From contig CAJTYU010000011.1 in assembly GCA_910584095.1 (NCBI GenBank), positions 1-64,000 of the forward strand: DNA of 64,000 bases, written 5' to 3'. The notes beneath the pieces are model-generated. The model made no database searches. It had not been told where the DNA came from and worked only from the letters and a program-made list of their open reading frames with translations. This DNA is from an uncultured Dorea sp. Its GTDB lineage: Bacteria; Bacillota; Clostridia; Lachnospirales; Lachnospiraceae. Below, piece after piece: positions 33,347 to 43,457 of this stretch (position 1 is the first letter of the stretch; every line of letters starts with the position of its first letter). The position numbers were made by a program, and so were the translations under genes.

Positions 33347-34156
33347 TTACAAATCTTTGCCGGCATATCCTTCAATACCCGAATGAGAACCGGAGGCCGT
33401 CCATTCATAAACGGTATATTCATGGTCGATATGGTATCCCAGCTTTTCGGCCAGCGCCGCCGACCGCCTGTTATGAGCGTCCCAGCTTGGATACCAGCCG
33501 CGCTCCAGACATTCCAAGATCAGCTTCGCTCCGCATATACTGGCAAAGCCTCTTCTCCTACAGTCTTCTCTCGTATCTATCTCGACCTCGATGCCTCCGC
33601 TATACCCGGAGTAAGAGGACGCCCCGGATACCGGTTCCCCTTCCTTCATCATCACAACTCCCAGACCGTATTTTTGAAAAGCGGCGTAATCCGCATACTG
33701 CGCCGCCCAGTCCCTGCACCAGTCCGTTTCCCGCAGCCGCCAAAACAGCGGCTCGTCAATCATTTTCAAGGTATATCCCTCAGGCAGTTTATCCGTCATT
33801 CCATGCAGCCTTTCTCTGTCAAATACATCCGGTTCCTTCTTTACCGCATAGCGAACGGTTTTCTTCACCTGATCTCCAAAACACGACTCAATCATCTCCC
33901 CCCAGTGCTCATCCCCCGGAACCAGAATCCGAAAATCCTTCCCAAAATACTCCGTCTCATACAAAATAATCTCCTTTTTAGGCTTTCCTGCAAAGAAATG
34001 AAAATCCCCCAGCACCGCAGACGCAGACGCCGGATTTTTCGGTGAATCCCCATAGACCTTCCCCATCACGCCCTGCAGGCATGACCAAATCATCGTCTCC
34101 TGCCAGCCGCCAAACAGCGCCTCCGCCTCCTTCGGTTCCTTCAGTTCAATTATCAT
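33347..34156 (-). CDS. GNAT family N-acetyltransferase
   Basis: A 269-residue protein with a C-terminal GNAT domain: SSYSGYSGGIEVEIDTREDCRRRGFASICGAKLI is the acetyl-CoA pyrophosphate loop region, followed by YPSWDAHNRRSAALAEKLGYHID. The N-terminal 130 residues are a second, degenerate domain, as in the GNAT_acetyltran group. The start at ATG 34156 has GGAGGAGG upstream, so the open frame to 34222 is not used. Substrate unknown. It closes the ABC transporter region, 86 bases after the permease stop. Confidence 0.85.
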   Translation of the reverse strand: MIIELKEPKEAEALFGGWQETMIWSCLQGVMGKVYGDSPKNPASASAVLGDFHFFAGKPKKEIILYETEYFGKDFRILVPGDEHWGEMIESCFGDQVKKTVRYAVKKEPDVFDRERLHGMTDKLPEGYTLKMIDEPLFWRLRETDWCRDWAAQYADYAAFQKYGLGVVMMKEGEPVSGASSYSGYSGGIEVEIDTREDCRRRGFASICGAKLILECLERGWYPSWDAHNRRSAALAEKLGYHIDHEYTVYEWTASGSHSGIEGYAGKDL

Positions 34157-34242
34157 GCTTCCTCCTCCATGAAATGAATCTATGGGAAGTATACCACAAT
34201 CAAACTTTTCAGTAAACTGCATCCGAAAGGAAACCGTCTCCT

Positions 34243-36675
34243 CTACACATCCTGATTATAACGGCTTGGAGCAATCCCCTTTAAACTAAGTCCGGAAATC
34301 AGCAGCGGAATCAGCAGCAGACCTGCGGCAAACAGAAGGCTTGGAACTAACGGGAACCGGTACTCCATGTAATCCGTATGGATAATCTCCTGAAATACAG
34401 AAACCGTTCCATACCCTGCGGCGCTTCCAACCGCCAGCGTAACCGCCATTGACGGAAGCAGGAACAGAATATTCTCGCAAAACAGCATGTTCCTGATCTG
34501 TTTTACCTCCATTCCGACAGCTTCCAGCATCGAAAGCTCCCGCTTCCTCGCAGCAGTATTTCCAATCATCATATTGATTAGATTCAGCACGCCAAATAAG
34601 ATCACAAAAGCAGAAATTCCATAAATCTGTATTTTAATCTTCCGGATATTTACCGAATCGTCTATCATCTGCTCCCGCAGCGTCTCAAGCGAAAGATCTT
34701 GGTACGGTCCGAGCACAGAGAGGAGTTCTTCCTCGGTCTGGTCTCCGTATTTCTCATAATCCTCCGTCGATACATAGAAGGAAACGGCAGTATTCATACT
34801 GCCCCACAGCTTTTCCATGGTCCGGTCCGCCATAGCGATATCATATCCTCCCTCCGAAGAGTTCTTTTCGGAAACGACCCCGGCGATTGGAAGCTTCGCC
34901 TCATGCTCCTCTCCATCAAACCAGCGCAGGGTAATCGAATCCCCGGCCCGGAAAGTCACTCCGTTGATCTGAGACAAAAAATCCGCGCCGGTAATCAGAA
35001 CGCCGTCCGTTTCACACAGGTACTCATAATCTGTATTCTCATCTGCTTCCATCACATAGAAATCCTCCGATTCCTCCGTCAAACGGTAAAAGCCTTGCTG
35101 CCACGAAGCGCCCTGATACTCCACATTCCCAAATACCGCCTGCTCTGTTTTCACAGACTCCACATGTGGGATCTCTTTAATCTTTTCTGCCAATTCCCCA
35201 CTCAAATGCCCGGTAAGCTGCATATCCGTCGGACCGTAAGGAAGCGGATCGTGGGGGTTGTACCGATAGGATACCACATACTCTGCATTTGCAAATATGC
35301 CGGTTCTTGAAAATGCCTCCTCATCCCACGCGTACAGATAAGTAGCTGCGATCATAAACACAATTCCCCCAAAGGAAACAGACATAGTCATAAGCCCCCG
35401 CTTCTTTCTGCCGCTTCCCTGCCCGATCTGAGCCATCACAAACGGAGTCAGCCTTTTACGCGCTCTCTCTTCCTCCTGTTCTCTCCGTTTTTTTGCCTTT
35501 CTATCCTTTCTTCCGCTTCTTTCGCCCATGTCCTCCCATCCTTCCTCACAGGAAACCTTCGACGCCTCGATCGGCGAAACCCTTGACGCAAGAACCGCCG
35601 GCCTGCTGACCGAAATCTGTACCATAACAATTCCAAATATCCCGGTCGCAGCCGCTGTAAGCAGATAATTTCCAAAACTCCATCCTTCCGGCTCCAGAAC
35701 ATATGCGATCCCGCCGCCAAGAACCAGAGCCGCCGGAACGGAAACCGCGCACAGCCAGAAACCTTCCCTGCGCACCATTTTCCGGATCTGCCTCTCCGTC
35801 ATGCCGATCGTCAAAAGCTGTCCGATCTGCCGGGTGCGCGAGGTAACAGACAGATAAAAGATCGTATAGATCACGATCCCTGCGGCAGCCAGAATAAAAG
35901 CCGATACAATAAGCATTACTTGAAAAATGGGATTGTCCTCCCGCAGCGACTCTTCAAACCGGCTGTTGATATTGACATCCGACCGTTTCACTCCGTAATC
36001 CGCCGCCAGATCATAAACCGCCGTCTCAAAAATAGAAGACTCCATTCCGGAAGCATCCGCGATCCGGATAAGAGCCGCATACGGACGATCTCCCATAGAC
36101 CGGCTTTTATCCGCATACTCTCTGGACACGTAAACCGGATACACCGACCTCTCCTGCCGCCTGTCGGTATAACCGCAGATCACAAAATCTTCCGTCCCTT
36201 CCCCTGTGTTTAAAGACAGTACCTGCCCAATCCTGCATTCCCGCCCCAGACGCTCCATAAATCCCTGGTCCACTGCGATCTCGTGATACTGCTCCGGTTC
36301 TTTTCCCTCTGCCGGAACATAGGTCTGTATCCCTTCATTCTGGCTCTTCTGGTAGGTAAAGGCGTATTTTATCCCGCCCTGCTCATATTCTTCCCCAAAT
36401 CCCTTATAAGGCAGCGCCAGCTCTACCCTTTCATCCTGCGAAAGTTTCTCCAATCCCTGTTCCGGCATATCCAGAAACATCGCCTGCTGCATACGCCCCA
36501 AGGTCCTCCCTTCCATCGTCTCGGTTTCCTGCAGAAACAATGTAACAGCCATAATAAATGTCAGAGAAAGCGCAATGGTCACCATAGAAAAAAATGTATA
36601 CAGTCTCTTCCCCTCCAGATTGCTCTTCGCAATGCGGTAAATAATCCCGCCGTTATTATTTGCCTCCAGATTCAT
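34243..36675 (-). CDS. ABC transporter permease, FtsX family, with large extracellular domains
   Basis: An 810-residue membrane protein with two FtsX-type units. A first membrane helix (near residues 25-45) is followed by about 200 extracellular residues, a membrane block near 250-360, a charged Arg/Lys-rich linker (RSGRKDRKAKKRREQEEERARKR), another helix, an extracellular part, and three final helices. The start is either ATG 36675 (AGGTGAT 5 bases upstream) or GTG 36684; the stop of the ATPase gene overlaps both. Such permeases, with a cognate kinase, act in lantibiotic/peptide resistance or lipoprotein handling. Confidence 0.85.
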   Translation of the reverse strand: MNLEANNNGGIIYRIAKSNLEGKRLYTFFSMVTIALSLTFIMAVTLFLQETETMEGRTLGRMQQAMFLDMPEQGLEKLSQDERVELALPYKGFGEEYEQGGIKYAFTYQKSQNEGIQTYVPAEGKEPEQYHEIAVDQGFMERLGRECRIGQVLSLNTGEGTEDFVICGYTDRRQERSVYPVYVSREYADKSRSMGDRPYAALIRIADASGMESSIFETAVYDLAADYGVKRSDVNINSRFEESLREDNPIFQVMLIVSAFILAAAGIVIYTIFYLSVTSRTRQIGQLLTIGMTERQIRKMVRREGFWLCAVSVPAALVLGGGIAYVLEPEGWSFGNYLLTAAATGIFGIVMVQISVSRPAVLASRVSPIEASKVSCEEGWEDMGERSGRKDRKAKKRREQEEERARKRLTPFVMAQIGQGSGRKKRGLMTMSVSFGGIVFMIAATYLYAWDEEAFSRTGIFANAEYVVSYRYNPHDPLPYGPTDMQLTGHLSGELAEKIKEIPHVESVKTEQAVFGNVEYQGASWQQGFYRLTEESEDFYVMEADENTDYEYLCETDGVLITGADFLSQINGVTFRAGDSITLRWFDGEEHEAKLPIAGVVSEKNSSEGGYDIAMADRTMEKLWGSMNTAVSFYVSTEDYEKYGDQTEEELLSVLGPYQDLSLETLREQMIDDSVNIRKIKIQIYGISAFVILFGVLNLINMMIGNTAARKRELSMLEAVGMEVKQIRNMLFCENILFLLPSMAVTLAVGSAAGYGTVSVFQEIIHTDYMEYRFPLVPSLLFAAGLLLIPLLISGLSLKGIAPSRYNQDV

Positions 36676-36680
36676 GCCGA

Positions 36681-37352
36681 TCACCTGCCTTCCACGATCC
36701 GCCCGTCCTCAATGCGGACCGTCCGGTCTGCGATCTGGGCGATCTCGTCATTGTGCGTGATCATCACGATCGTCTGGTGAAATCTCTTTCCTGTAGCGCA
36801 AAGCAGCCCGATCACCTCCTGACTGGTATGGCTGTCAAGATTGCCTGTAGGCTCGTCGGCCAGTATGATCGCAGGTTTGCTGACAAGCGCCCTTGCAATG
36901 GCCGCTCTCTGCTGCTGCCCTCCGGAAAGCTTTCCCGGCTTTCTTCCCAGCATATCTTCAAGTCCCAAAGCCTTCACAATATCCTTCAGATACTGCGCGT
37001 CCGCCCTCCGTCCGTCCAGTTCCACCGGAAGCACAATATTATCATAAATGGTCAGATTCGGAATCAGATTATAATTCTGGAACACAAATCCAATCTTCCT
37101 CCTTCGGAAAATTGTCAGCTCGCTCCTTCCCATCCCGGAGAGTTCCTGTCCATCCACCACAACGCTTCCGCCGGTAGGCGTATCAAGGCCTCCCAGCATA
37201 TGAAGCAGCGTACTTTTCCCTGAGCCGGACGTCCCTGCCACCGCGGTGAAGCTGCCCTGCTCGATCCCCAGCGTAATTCCGTCGACTGCCTTCACCACCA
37301 GCGGCTCTGTTCCGTAATATTTGGTAAGGTCTTTCGTCTGTAAAATATTCAT
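36681..37352 (-). CDS. ABC transporter ATP-binding protein (MacB/LolD/BceA type)
   Basis: A 223-residue ATPase. Walker A GTSGSGKS, Q-loop NYNLIPNLTIYDN, signature LSGGQQQRAAIARALVSKP, Walker B IILADEPTGNLD and the H-loop ITHND are all intact. The start at ATG 37352 has GGAAGGAG upstream. It overlaps or abuts the FtsX permease gene and pairs with it. The two-component genes lie 200 bases upstream on the same strand, the usual arrangement of peptide-sensing resistance modules. Confidence 0.92.
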   Translation of the reverse strand: MNILQTKDLTKYYGTEPLVVKAVDGITLGIEQGSFTAVAGTSGSGKSTLLHMLGGLDTPTGGSVVVDGQELSGMGRSELTIFRRRKIGFVFQNYNLIPNLTIYDNIVLPVELDGRRADAQYLKDIVKALGLEDMLGRKPGKLSGGQQQRAAIARALVSKPAIILADEPTGNLDSHTSQEVIGLLCATGKRFHQTIVMITHNDEIAQIADRTVRIEDGRIVEGR

Positions 37353-37553
37353 GTATTCTTTCTCCTTCCCACTCCAAATCCAGAGCATACCGGAAAGCTT
37401 TCACACATCCTTCCCGGCATGCTCTGACATGCAAGTTTTCTAAACTATCATTTTAAAAGGAGATTTTATCAATCCTGTTTCTTTTTTCAAAGAAATATCA
37501 TCAAAACCGAAACAATCAGACAGGCAGAAAACAATCTTTCAGTCCTCCGGCCC

Positions 37554-38582
37554 CTAAAGGCTCGGAGCGATGGGAAGAAATACAGAAAATTGAGAACCTT
37601 CCCCTAACTTGGAGCGGACCATAATATATCCCCCCTCCCGCATAAGGATATTTCTGGCAATATACAGGCCAAGTCCCAGCCCCTCTTCGCTCCGGGCCTC
37701 ATCCTCCCTGTAAAACCGTTTGAATATATCATTATAATGCTCAGGCCGGACGCCTTTCCCGGTATCCGAAATCCGGATCTGTACGTACATCTCCCCGGGA
37801 AACGCCTCTATGCAGATATGCCCCCGCTCTGGCGTATATTTCACCGCATTATCCAAAATATTTCCTACCGCCTCCGCGGTCCACTTCACGTCGTGGTACG
37901 CCCTGATATGGGAATCGCAGCAGACGGACAGCCCGATCCCTTTTTTTTCCGCCTTCCGGACAACTCCGTTCAGAGCAGACTCCATCGTCGGGAAGACCCT
38001 GTGGCTGCCAGTCTTCATCCGGATCAAATCGCTTTCTAACCGGGAGGCTTTGACCAGCGAATCAATCAGAAACTCCAGTTTGTCAAGCTGTCCCCCTATG
38101 ATCTCCATAAATTCTCTGGCTTCCTCCTCCGCTGCATCCGGCTCCGCCAGCATATCCTGATACATCCGAATGTTGGATAAGGGCGTTTTGACCTGATGCG
38201 CAATCTCGGAAACCGTCTTCTGGAGCTGTTCCTTCTCCCGCTCGCTCTCCAGCAAACAGTTCCTTGTAATATCCTCCATCTTTTCTAATTCCATAACCAT
38301 TTTCGAGGTCAAGGTTTCCTGATTATGTTCCGCCATGGAGCCTCCTTTTTCCCCGCCGCCTGCTGCGATCTGTTCCGCCCTCCTGCAGATTTCTTCCGAA
38401 AACCCTATAAATCTTCTGCGGAAATACAGATAATACCCCAGCCCCAGCGCCCAGAAAAGAACCAGAAGCATACACAGGAACACTCTCTCCCCTCCCTCCG
38501 GCCGCAGTGTCCAGAGAAAGTAAAGTCCTGCCGCCGTCAGGAAAAAATGAAGCGCAAACAACGTATACTTATATGCTTTCAT
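37554..38582 (-). CDS. Intramembrane-sensing sensor histidine kinase
   Basis: A 342-residue kinase with two close membrane helices (residues about 7-24 and 33-52) and only a short loop between them, the layout of BceS-type kinases that sense through a partner transporter. The H-box is EIAHQVKTPLSNIRMYQDM and the ATPase motifs are VGNILDNAVKYTPERG, ISDTGKGV and GLGLGLYIARNI. It overlaps the response regulator by an ATGA junction (38579-38582). The open frame to 38609 is not the start. Confidence 0.9.
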   Translation of the reverse strand: MKAYKYTLFALHFFLTAAGLYFLWTLRPEGGERVFLCMLLVLFWALGLGYYLYFRRRFIGFSEEICRRAEQIAAGGGEKGGSMAEHNQETLTSKMVMELEKMEDITRNCLLESEREKEQLQKTVSEIAHQVKTPLSNIRMYQDMLAEPDAAEEEAREFMEIIGGQLDKLEFLIDSLVKASRLESDLIRMKTGSHRVFPTMESALNGVVRKAEKKGIGLSVCCDSHIRAYHDVKWTAEAVGNILDNAVKYTPERGHICIEAFPGEMYVQIRISDTGKGVRPEHYNDIFKRFYREDEARSEEGLGLGLYIARNILMREGGYIMVRSKLGEGSQFSVFLPIAPSL

Positions 38583-39268
38583 AGAGCTTTTTCCTCCGAA
38601 TGAGACCACCGATACCCCATTCCATAGACCGTCTTAATACAGTCCGCTTCCCCGCCGCCGATCTTCGATCTTAAACGGCTGATATTCAGAGACAGGGTAT
38701 GCTCATTCACGTAATTCCCCTTGCTGTCCCAGACGTGCTCCAGCAAAACCTCCTTCGTCAAAATCCGTCCGCAGTTTTGGATCAGAAGCTTTAGAAGGTC
38801 AAATTCCGTAGGCGTAAGCGGCAGGATCTCCCCGTTCTTTTTCACGATCCGTTTTTCAAAATCAGCCTCCAGATTCCCATAGGAATACCGCACGGACTCC
38901 GCCTTCCCGGCGCATCTGCGCAGTATCGCCTGTATTTTCTCCATAACAATCCGGATACGGAAGGGCTTCGTGATATAATCGTCCGCCCCCAGATGATAGC
39001 CCTCTATGATTTCATCGTCCAAGTCTCTGGCGGTCAGGAACAGAAACGGTACTCCGCTGGGAACAACCCACTCCTTAGCAAACCGGAAGCCATCGCCGTC
39101 CGGCAGGTTTACATCCAAAATCACCAGATCGAAAAAATCCTCTGCCAGAAGTTTCTCCGCCTCCTCTAACGTATATGCGGGAATGGGGGTAATTTCCCTC
39201 TTCTGCAGGTTATAGCACAGGCCGCCGTTTAGAATCTCGTCATCCTCAATGATCATTACCCTGCTCAT
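38579..39268 (-). CDS. OmpR-family response regulator
   Basis: A 229-residue regulator. The receiver domain has the acidic pair in MIIEDDE, the phospho-acceptor Asp in LVILDVNLPDGDGF and the conserved Lys in DDYITKPFRI. The C-terminal winged-helix DNA-binding domain includes LTPTEFDLLKLLIQNCGRILTKEVLLEHVW and YVNEHTLSLNISRLRSKI. Paired with the coupled kinase gene. It starts only 18 bases after the AGCS carrier gene, so read-through from the ARG-box operon is possible. Confidence 0.93.
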   Translation of the reverse strand: MSRVMIIEDDEILNGGLCYNLQKREITPIPAYTLEEAEKLLAEDFFDLVILDVNLPDGDGFRFAKEWVVPSGVPFLFLTARDLDDEIIEGYHLGADDYITKPFRIRIVMEKIQAILRRCAGKAESVRYSYGNLEADFEKRIVKKNGEILPLTPTEFDLLKLLIQNCGRILTKEVLLEHVWDSKGNYVNEHTLSLNISRLRSKIGGGEADCIKTVYGMGYRWSHSEEKAL

Positions 39269-39286
39269 ATCTCCGGTCCCACCTCG

Positions 39287-40777
39287 TTACTCTGCTCTTC
39301 CAGCCGTCTTCTTTGCCTCCGCGTCCTGCTTTTCATCATAGAAAATCTTAAAATTCTCGTCCACCGTTCCCTTTCCCAAATACCTTGCGTTATAATCCTT
39401 TAAAAGAGCCGTAAACTTCGGCGCCAGAACCACCAGCGCAAGCAGGTTGATAAAGATCGGCAGTCCTACTCCCGCGTCCGAGATAATCCACACCGTCGCT
39501 CCCGGAAGCTCGTTAAATACAGCGATCAGCACCAGAATCAGGCTGGGCAGCGGATAGGTCCATTTATAAAATGCCAGCGCGTATTTCTTAATCTTGGATT
39601 CTCCCACCACGTAGCGCAGCACAACCTCGATCTGAGCATACAGCCCGCTTGAGGTCGTTAGACCGAACAAAAAGATCCCCACGGCCAGAACGATTCTTCC
39701 AAAGGTCCCAAGCCCCGTTTCAAAGGCGGACAGCGTAAGGCTCGCCCCCTCCAGTCCGCTGTTCCACTGTCCGGTAACCATAATGATCAGGCAGGTCATG
39801 GTACAGATCACAAAAGTATCCATAAATACTTCAAAAATGCCAAGCATCCCCTGTTTTACCGGATGTTCCACTCTTGCAGACGCATGAATCATCGGCGCCG
39901 TACCCCAGCCGGCCTCATTGCTGAATACAGAACGCGCCATGCCGGTCTGAAGAGCCAGCTTCATCGTAGCGCCCGCAAATCCTCCCACTGCCGCCGTCCC
40001 GGTAAAGGCGCTGCCAAAGATCAGTGCAACCGATTCCGGTATCATAGTTATATTTTTTATGACGATAAAAAGCCCGCCAAACAAATAGAACAAACACATA
40101 AAAGGGACAAGGACCGTCGCCCATTTTCCGATGCTCTTTAATCCGCCGCTGATCATAATATACAGCACGATGGTAAACACGATAGAACTTCCCAGCATAC
40201 TGATGTCAAACGTGGACGCCAGCGCCTCCGATACCGTATAGGTCTGGATGTTGATGAAATAACTTAGGGAAAATCCAATCGCAAACAGCGCGCTTAAGAA
40301 AAGGTATAGCCCCTTTTTGTTCATTTCCTCGCCAATGCCCTTCTGCATATAGTAATTCGGACCGCCGTAAGCTTCCTGATCCCCATCCTTGATCCGGTAG
40401 TGAACGGCCAGCGTAATCTCCGCGCTCTTTACAATCATCCCGAACAGCCCGGACACCCACATCCAGAATACGGCTCCCGGCCCTCCAAGAGCCAGCGCGG
40501 TGGCAACGCCGCCGATATTGCCTACGCCGATAGTCGTCCCCAGCGCAGTGCTCATCGCCTCCATCGACGAAAGCACTCCGGCGCTCTTACTTTCCGCTTC
40601 CTTCTTACCCCCAAAGAAATTCAGGTACGCGCGTTTCATCGCCATGCGAAAGCCGCAAAGCTGAAAAAAGCCCGTCCGGATACTTAAGTACAGCCCGGCT
40701 CCCAGCACAAATACCACCAGAGGCGTCCCCCACATATAGTCATACACAATAACGTTAATCCAATCTACAATAGTCAT
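39287..40777 (-). CDS. AGCS family sodium:amino-acid symporter
   Basis: A 496-residue membrane carrier of the alanine/glycine:cation symporter family with about 11 hydrophobic segments. Hallmarks are TALGTTIGVGNIGGVATALALGGPGAVFWMW, then SVFSNEAGWGTAPMIHASARV. It normally carries Ala, Gly or related amino acids with Na+. Its place behind an amidinohydrolase and a RocB-like peptidase suggests the substrate or product of that arginine-type pathway, which is inference. 36 bases after rocB. Confidence 0.92.
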   Translation of the reverse strand: MTIVDWINVIVYDYMWGTPLVVFVLGAGLYLSIRTGFFQLCGFRMAMKRAYLNFFGGKKEAESKSAGVLSSMEAMSTALGTTIGVGNIGGVATALALGGPGAVFWMWVSGLFGMIVKSAEITLAVHYRIKDGDQEAYGGPNYYMQKGIGEEMNKKGLYLFLSALFAIGFSLSYFINIQTYTVSEALASTFDISMLGSSIVFTIVLYIMISGGLKSIGKWATVLVPFMCLFYLFGGLFIVIKNITMIPESVALIFGSAFTGTAAVGGFAGATMKLALQTGMARSVFSNEAGWGTAPMIHASARVEHPVKQGMLGIFEVFMDTFVICTMTCLIIMVTGQWNSGLEGASLTLSAFETGLGTFGRIVLAVGIFLFGLTTSSGLYAQIEVVLRYVVGESKIKKYALAFYKWTYPLPSLILVLIAVFNELPGATVWIISDAGVGLPIFINLLALVVLAPKFTALLKDYNARYLGKGTVDENFKIFYDEKQDAEAKKTAGRAE

Positions 40778-40813
40778 TCTTTCTTCCTCTTTTCTCTTAT
40801 TCCGGTAAAAGCC

Positions 40814-42457
40814 TTATCCCAGGAGCGTCTCCCTAACGGCAAAATCCAGAATCTCCGGCGTTCTCTCGTACAAATCCTCTTTATAGACCCGTTCCGTCAG
40901 TTTATGGAAATCCTTGCCCCATGGCCCAATATTCACACACGGCATGGAAATGTTCTGCATCTCGGCAAGAGGCAGACTGTAAATTTCTCCGAAAAACGGC
41001 ATATTATTTTTCAGGCTTTCCTCGATCTTTCTGCTGTTGGAAATACCGGAATAACTCAGATCCGAGATCCCGGTATAGAAGTCTTCCCTGCCGTATTCCT
41101 GTCCCCAGCGCTCCTTGGCGAAACCCTTCAGGCTGTCAAACAGTCCGGCTGCTTTTTCCTCCTTCTCCTGCCTTAATATATTCGCAGCGTTCGGATAATA
41201 AGGAGGCATCAGGCCGATCACAACCCTAGGCGACAGATCGTCGATATAATTATAGACAAATTCTACCAAACCGAAATTTGCCGTAATCAGGGATTCCTCT
41301 CCCCTTTGGATTCTTTGACGCAGAGACCTTAATTCCTCTGCATAAGCCGCTTCAAACTTCCCGCCGTAATTTTCCGCCGCCTCCTTAATGAGCCCGCCAA
41401 AATCCACCACCTTGCTTTTCCACGGAAGCTCCGTTTCCAGCCGGCCCAGGGCTTTCGCAAACCTCCGGTAATTCCGGTTCATATCTGCAAGTACGGTTTC
41501 AAAGGAATCTTCGCAGACTTTCCGTAACTTTGCCATCACAGATTCCGGCGACTGATTCAGCGTCAGCACGCTCAGACACCCATTGACAGCAAGCGGCATC
41601 GACACATCGTAGGACTGTTTGGTTTCCCTGAGATACAGCCAAGTAGGCGGCGGCGCTGCCTCCTTTCCCACAACGTCGCTAAAATCCATCTGAACCTCAG
41701 TACCCCGGACAATCTCGCACATAATATTTACCGGATTCAGCCCCTCAAATACCTTTCCGGCATGTGCAAGACAGCCGCGCACATAGACGAAGGGCATCAG
41801 TTTTCCAATGGAGCCAAAGGAAAACAAGCCCTCTTCTTTTGTTTTTCTCTGATGGGGTTCGGAATTAATCATCAGCTTATATTTCAATCCATACTCTTTC
41901 TTCATTCTGTCCAAGAGGAGAACCCCCGCCCGCATTCCGGCGGACAGATTCTCTTCATCCGGCACGCCCAGCACGATAACATTTCCCTGAAAGTCCTCCC
42001 GGCCCGCATATTCCGACAGCAAAGCCATCTGGACCGAACCGCCGCCCTTCATGTCGCAGACGCCCCGCCCAAACAGCCATTTCCCGCTTTCCAAATCTTC
42101 TCTCGCTTCATCCGCTAAGCTGTTTTTAATCTCCATAAGACGCTTCTCCAGCTCGTCCGGCGTAAACGCATACTCTTTCAGTGTCTTAAAATCCTCCACC
42201 GTGACCACGTCATAATGGTGGATGAGCACCACCGTATCCGGCCCTTTTCCTTTCACCATAGCCCAGACGGCTCCCCGTCCAAAGGGATCCCCCTCAATGG
42301 GAAACGCGCCGTAATATCGGGGATGCGTCTGAAAATATTCCTGTTTTCCAAAAAAATCCAAGAAATATTCTTCCGCCTCCCGCTCTCCCTGCGAATAGCT
42401 GATACTCTTTCTCATGACATAGCCGTACAATATATCTTTTATCTTATCTGCCAGCAT
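40814..42457 (-). CDS. rocB: RocB-like M20 family peptidase
   Basis: A 547-residue zinc peptidase of the M20 group. Metal-site motifs include DTVVLIHHYDVV near residue 75, LFGRGVCDMKGGGSVQMALL and VPDEENLSAGMRAG. Length and order match the arginine-utilisation protein RocB of B. subtilis, whose exact reaction is unproven. M20 enzymes usually remove acyl groups or cleave small peptides, so it may release arginine or citrulline-like amino acids. It follows the amidinohydrolase gene by 27 bases. Confidence 0.85.
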   Translation of the reverse strand: MLADKIKDILYGYVMRKSISYSQGEREAEEYFLDFFGKQEYFQTHPRYYGAFPIEGDPFGRGAVWAMVKGKGPDTVVLIHHYDVVTVEDFKTLKEYAFTPDELEKRLMEIKNSLADEAREDLESGKWLFGRGVCDMKGGGSVQMALLSEYAGREDFQGNVIVLGVPDEENLSAGMRAGVLLLDRMKKEYGLKYKLMINSEPHQRKTKEEGLFSFGSIGKLMPFVYVRGCLAHAGKVFEGLNPVNIMCEIVRGTEVQMDFSDVVGKEAAPPPTWLYLRETKQSYDVSMPLAVNGCLSVLTLNQSPESVMAKLRKVCEDSFETVLADMNRNYRRFAKALGRLETELPWKSKVVDFGGLIKEAAENYGGKFEAAYAEELRSLRQRIQRGEESLITANFGLVEFVYNYIDDLSPRVVIGLMPPYYPNAANILRQEKEEKAAGLFDSLKGFAKERWGQEYGREDFYTGISDLSYSGISNSRKIEESLKNNMPFFGEIYSLPLAEMQNISMPCVNIGPWGKDFHKLTERVYKEDLYERTPEILDFAVRETLLG

Positions 42458-42484
42458 TTTCTCTCGAACTCTCCTATTTATAAA

Positions 42485-43360
42485 TCACAGTCTCTTTAAC
42501 GGACAAGTAAGGCAGGTAGGACCGCCGGTTCCTTTATAAGACACTTCTTTTCCCTCATAGGTAAGGACCTCCACGCCCGCGTCGCGCATTTTCTTCACAA
42601 TATCCGGATTTCCGGCGATCGTAATACATTTCCCCGGTTCCAGCGCAAGCACATTCGAACCGAGATAATCATACTCTTCGTCGCTGCACTCAATCAGCCT
42701 TATCCCTCTTTCTATCAGATACTCCCGGAAAAATACGGGCATATATTTCGAATATACCACCGCCTTATCCGTATCGACAAAGCTGATGATGCTCATCAAG
42801 TGCAGGCAGCAGTCCACGCCGTCCCCATGAGGCATCGGGATAATGATGTATTCCTCCACCACGTCCTTTGTCAGCTCCTTGAACTGGCGGATCCCTTCGT
42901 CATTTGTCCTGTATCCGCGCCCAATCGCAACGGTCTTCTCGTCAATCCAAAGAACATCGCCGCCCTCCATCTTACCCGGCGCTTTGATTTCTCCAAGGGT
43001 AGGGATCCCGATAGATTCCAGATAAGCTTTCGTTGCGAGATATTCCCGGCTCCTAAGCTCCTTACCCATGGGAAAATAAACTGCTCCTTTTTTCGTGATC
43101 TTTAACGGATCGTGGGTATAGATGGAATCCAGACCCGTCCTCGCATCCTCCGGCAGGCAGTACACATGCTCCACGTTTTCCCTGATAAACTTCTCAAATA
43201 CCGCATACTCCTCCAGAACTTTCGCGTAATCCGGACACCCGAAATATTTGAATTTTTCCCATGAACCGTTTAGATTCTCCTGACTGATAAACGCCTGCTC
43301 CGGTTTCTTAATCAAAATTGATTCAATCTTTCCAGTCATAGACTGACATCCATAATTCAT
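42485..43360 (-). CDS. DDAH/arginine deiminase-family amidinohydrolase
   Basis: A 291-residue pentein-fold enzyme. Guanidino-binding and catalytic motifs are GKMEGGDVLWIDEKTVAIGRGYRTN, the histidine region HGDGVDCCLHLMSII, and a near-terminal nucleophile Cys in GGPTCLTC (Cys283, with Cys286 nearby). The family converts arginine or methylarginines to citrulline plus amine/ammonia. The start at ATG 43360 has AAGGAGG upstream, although the frame is open to 43444. It leads an operon with rocB and the AGCS carrier, behind two ARG boxes. Exact substrate (arginine, dimethylarginine or another guanidino compound) is undecided. Confidence 0.85.
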   Translation of the reverse strand: MNYGCQSMTGKIESILIKKPEQAFISQENLNGSWEKFKYFGCPDYAKVLEEYAVFEKFIRENVEHVYCLPEDARTGLDSIYTHDPLKITKKGAVYFPMGKELRSREYLATKAYLESIGIPTLGEIKAPGKMEGGDVLWIDEKTVAIGRGYRTNDEGIRQFKELTKDVVEEYIIIPMPHGDGVDCCLHLMSIISFVDTDKAVVYSKYMPVFFREYLIERGIRLIECSDEEYDYLGSNVLALEPGKCITIAGNPDIVKKMRDAGVEVLTYEGKEVSYKGTGGPTCLTCPLKRL

Positions 43361-43457
43361 CCTTTGTTCCTCCTTTATCATCCACAAAAAACGAAAAGGC
43401 AATCTAATTATGCCGGGATTGCCTTTAACATTTCTTAACTGCAATAGATACGAAAAT

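Noticed and set aside
42215..42499. Open frames on the plus strand within rocB and similar shadows elsewhere
   Set aside because: They lie antisense to well-supported genes and show no family motifs.
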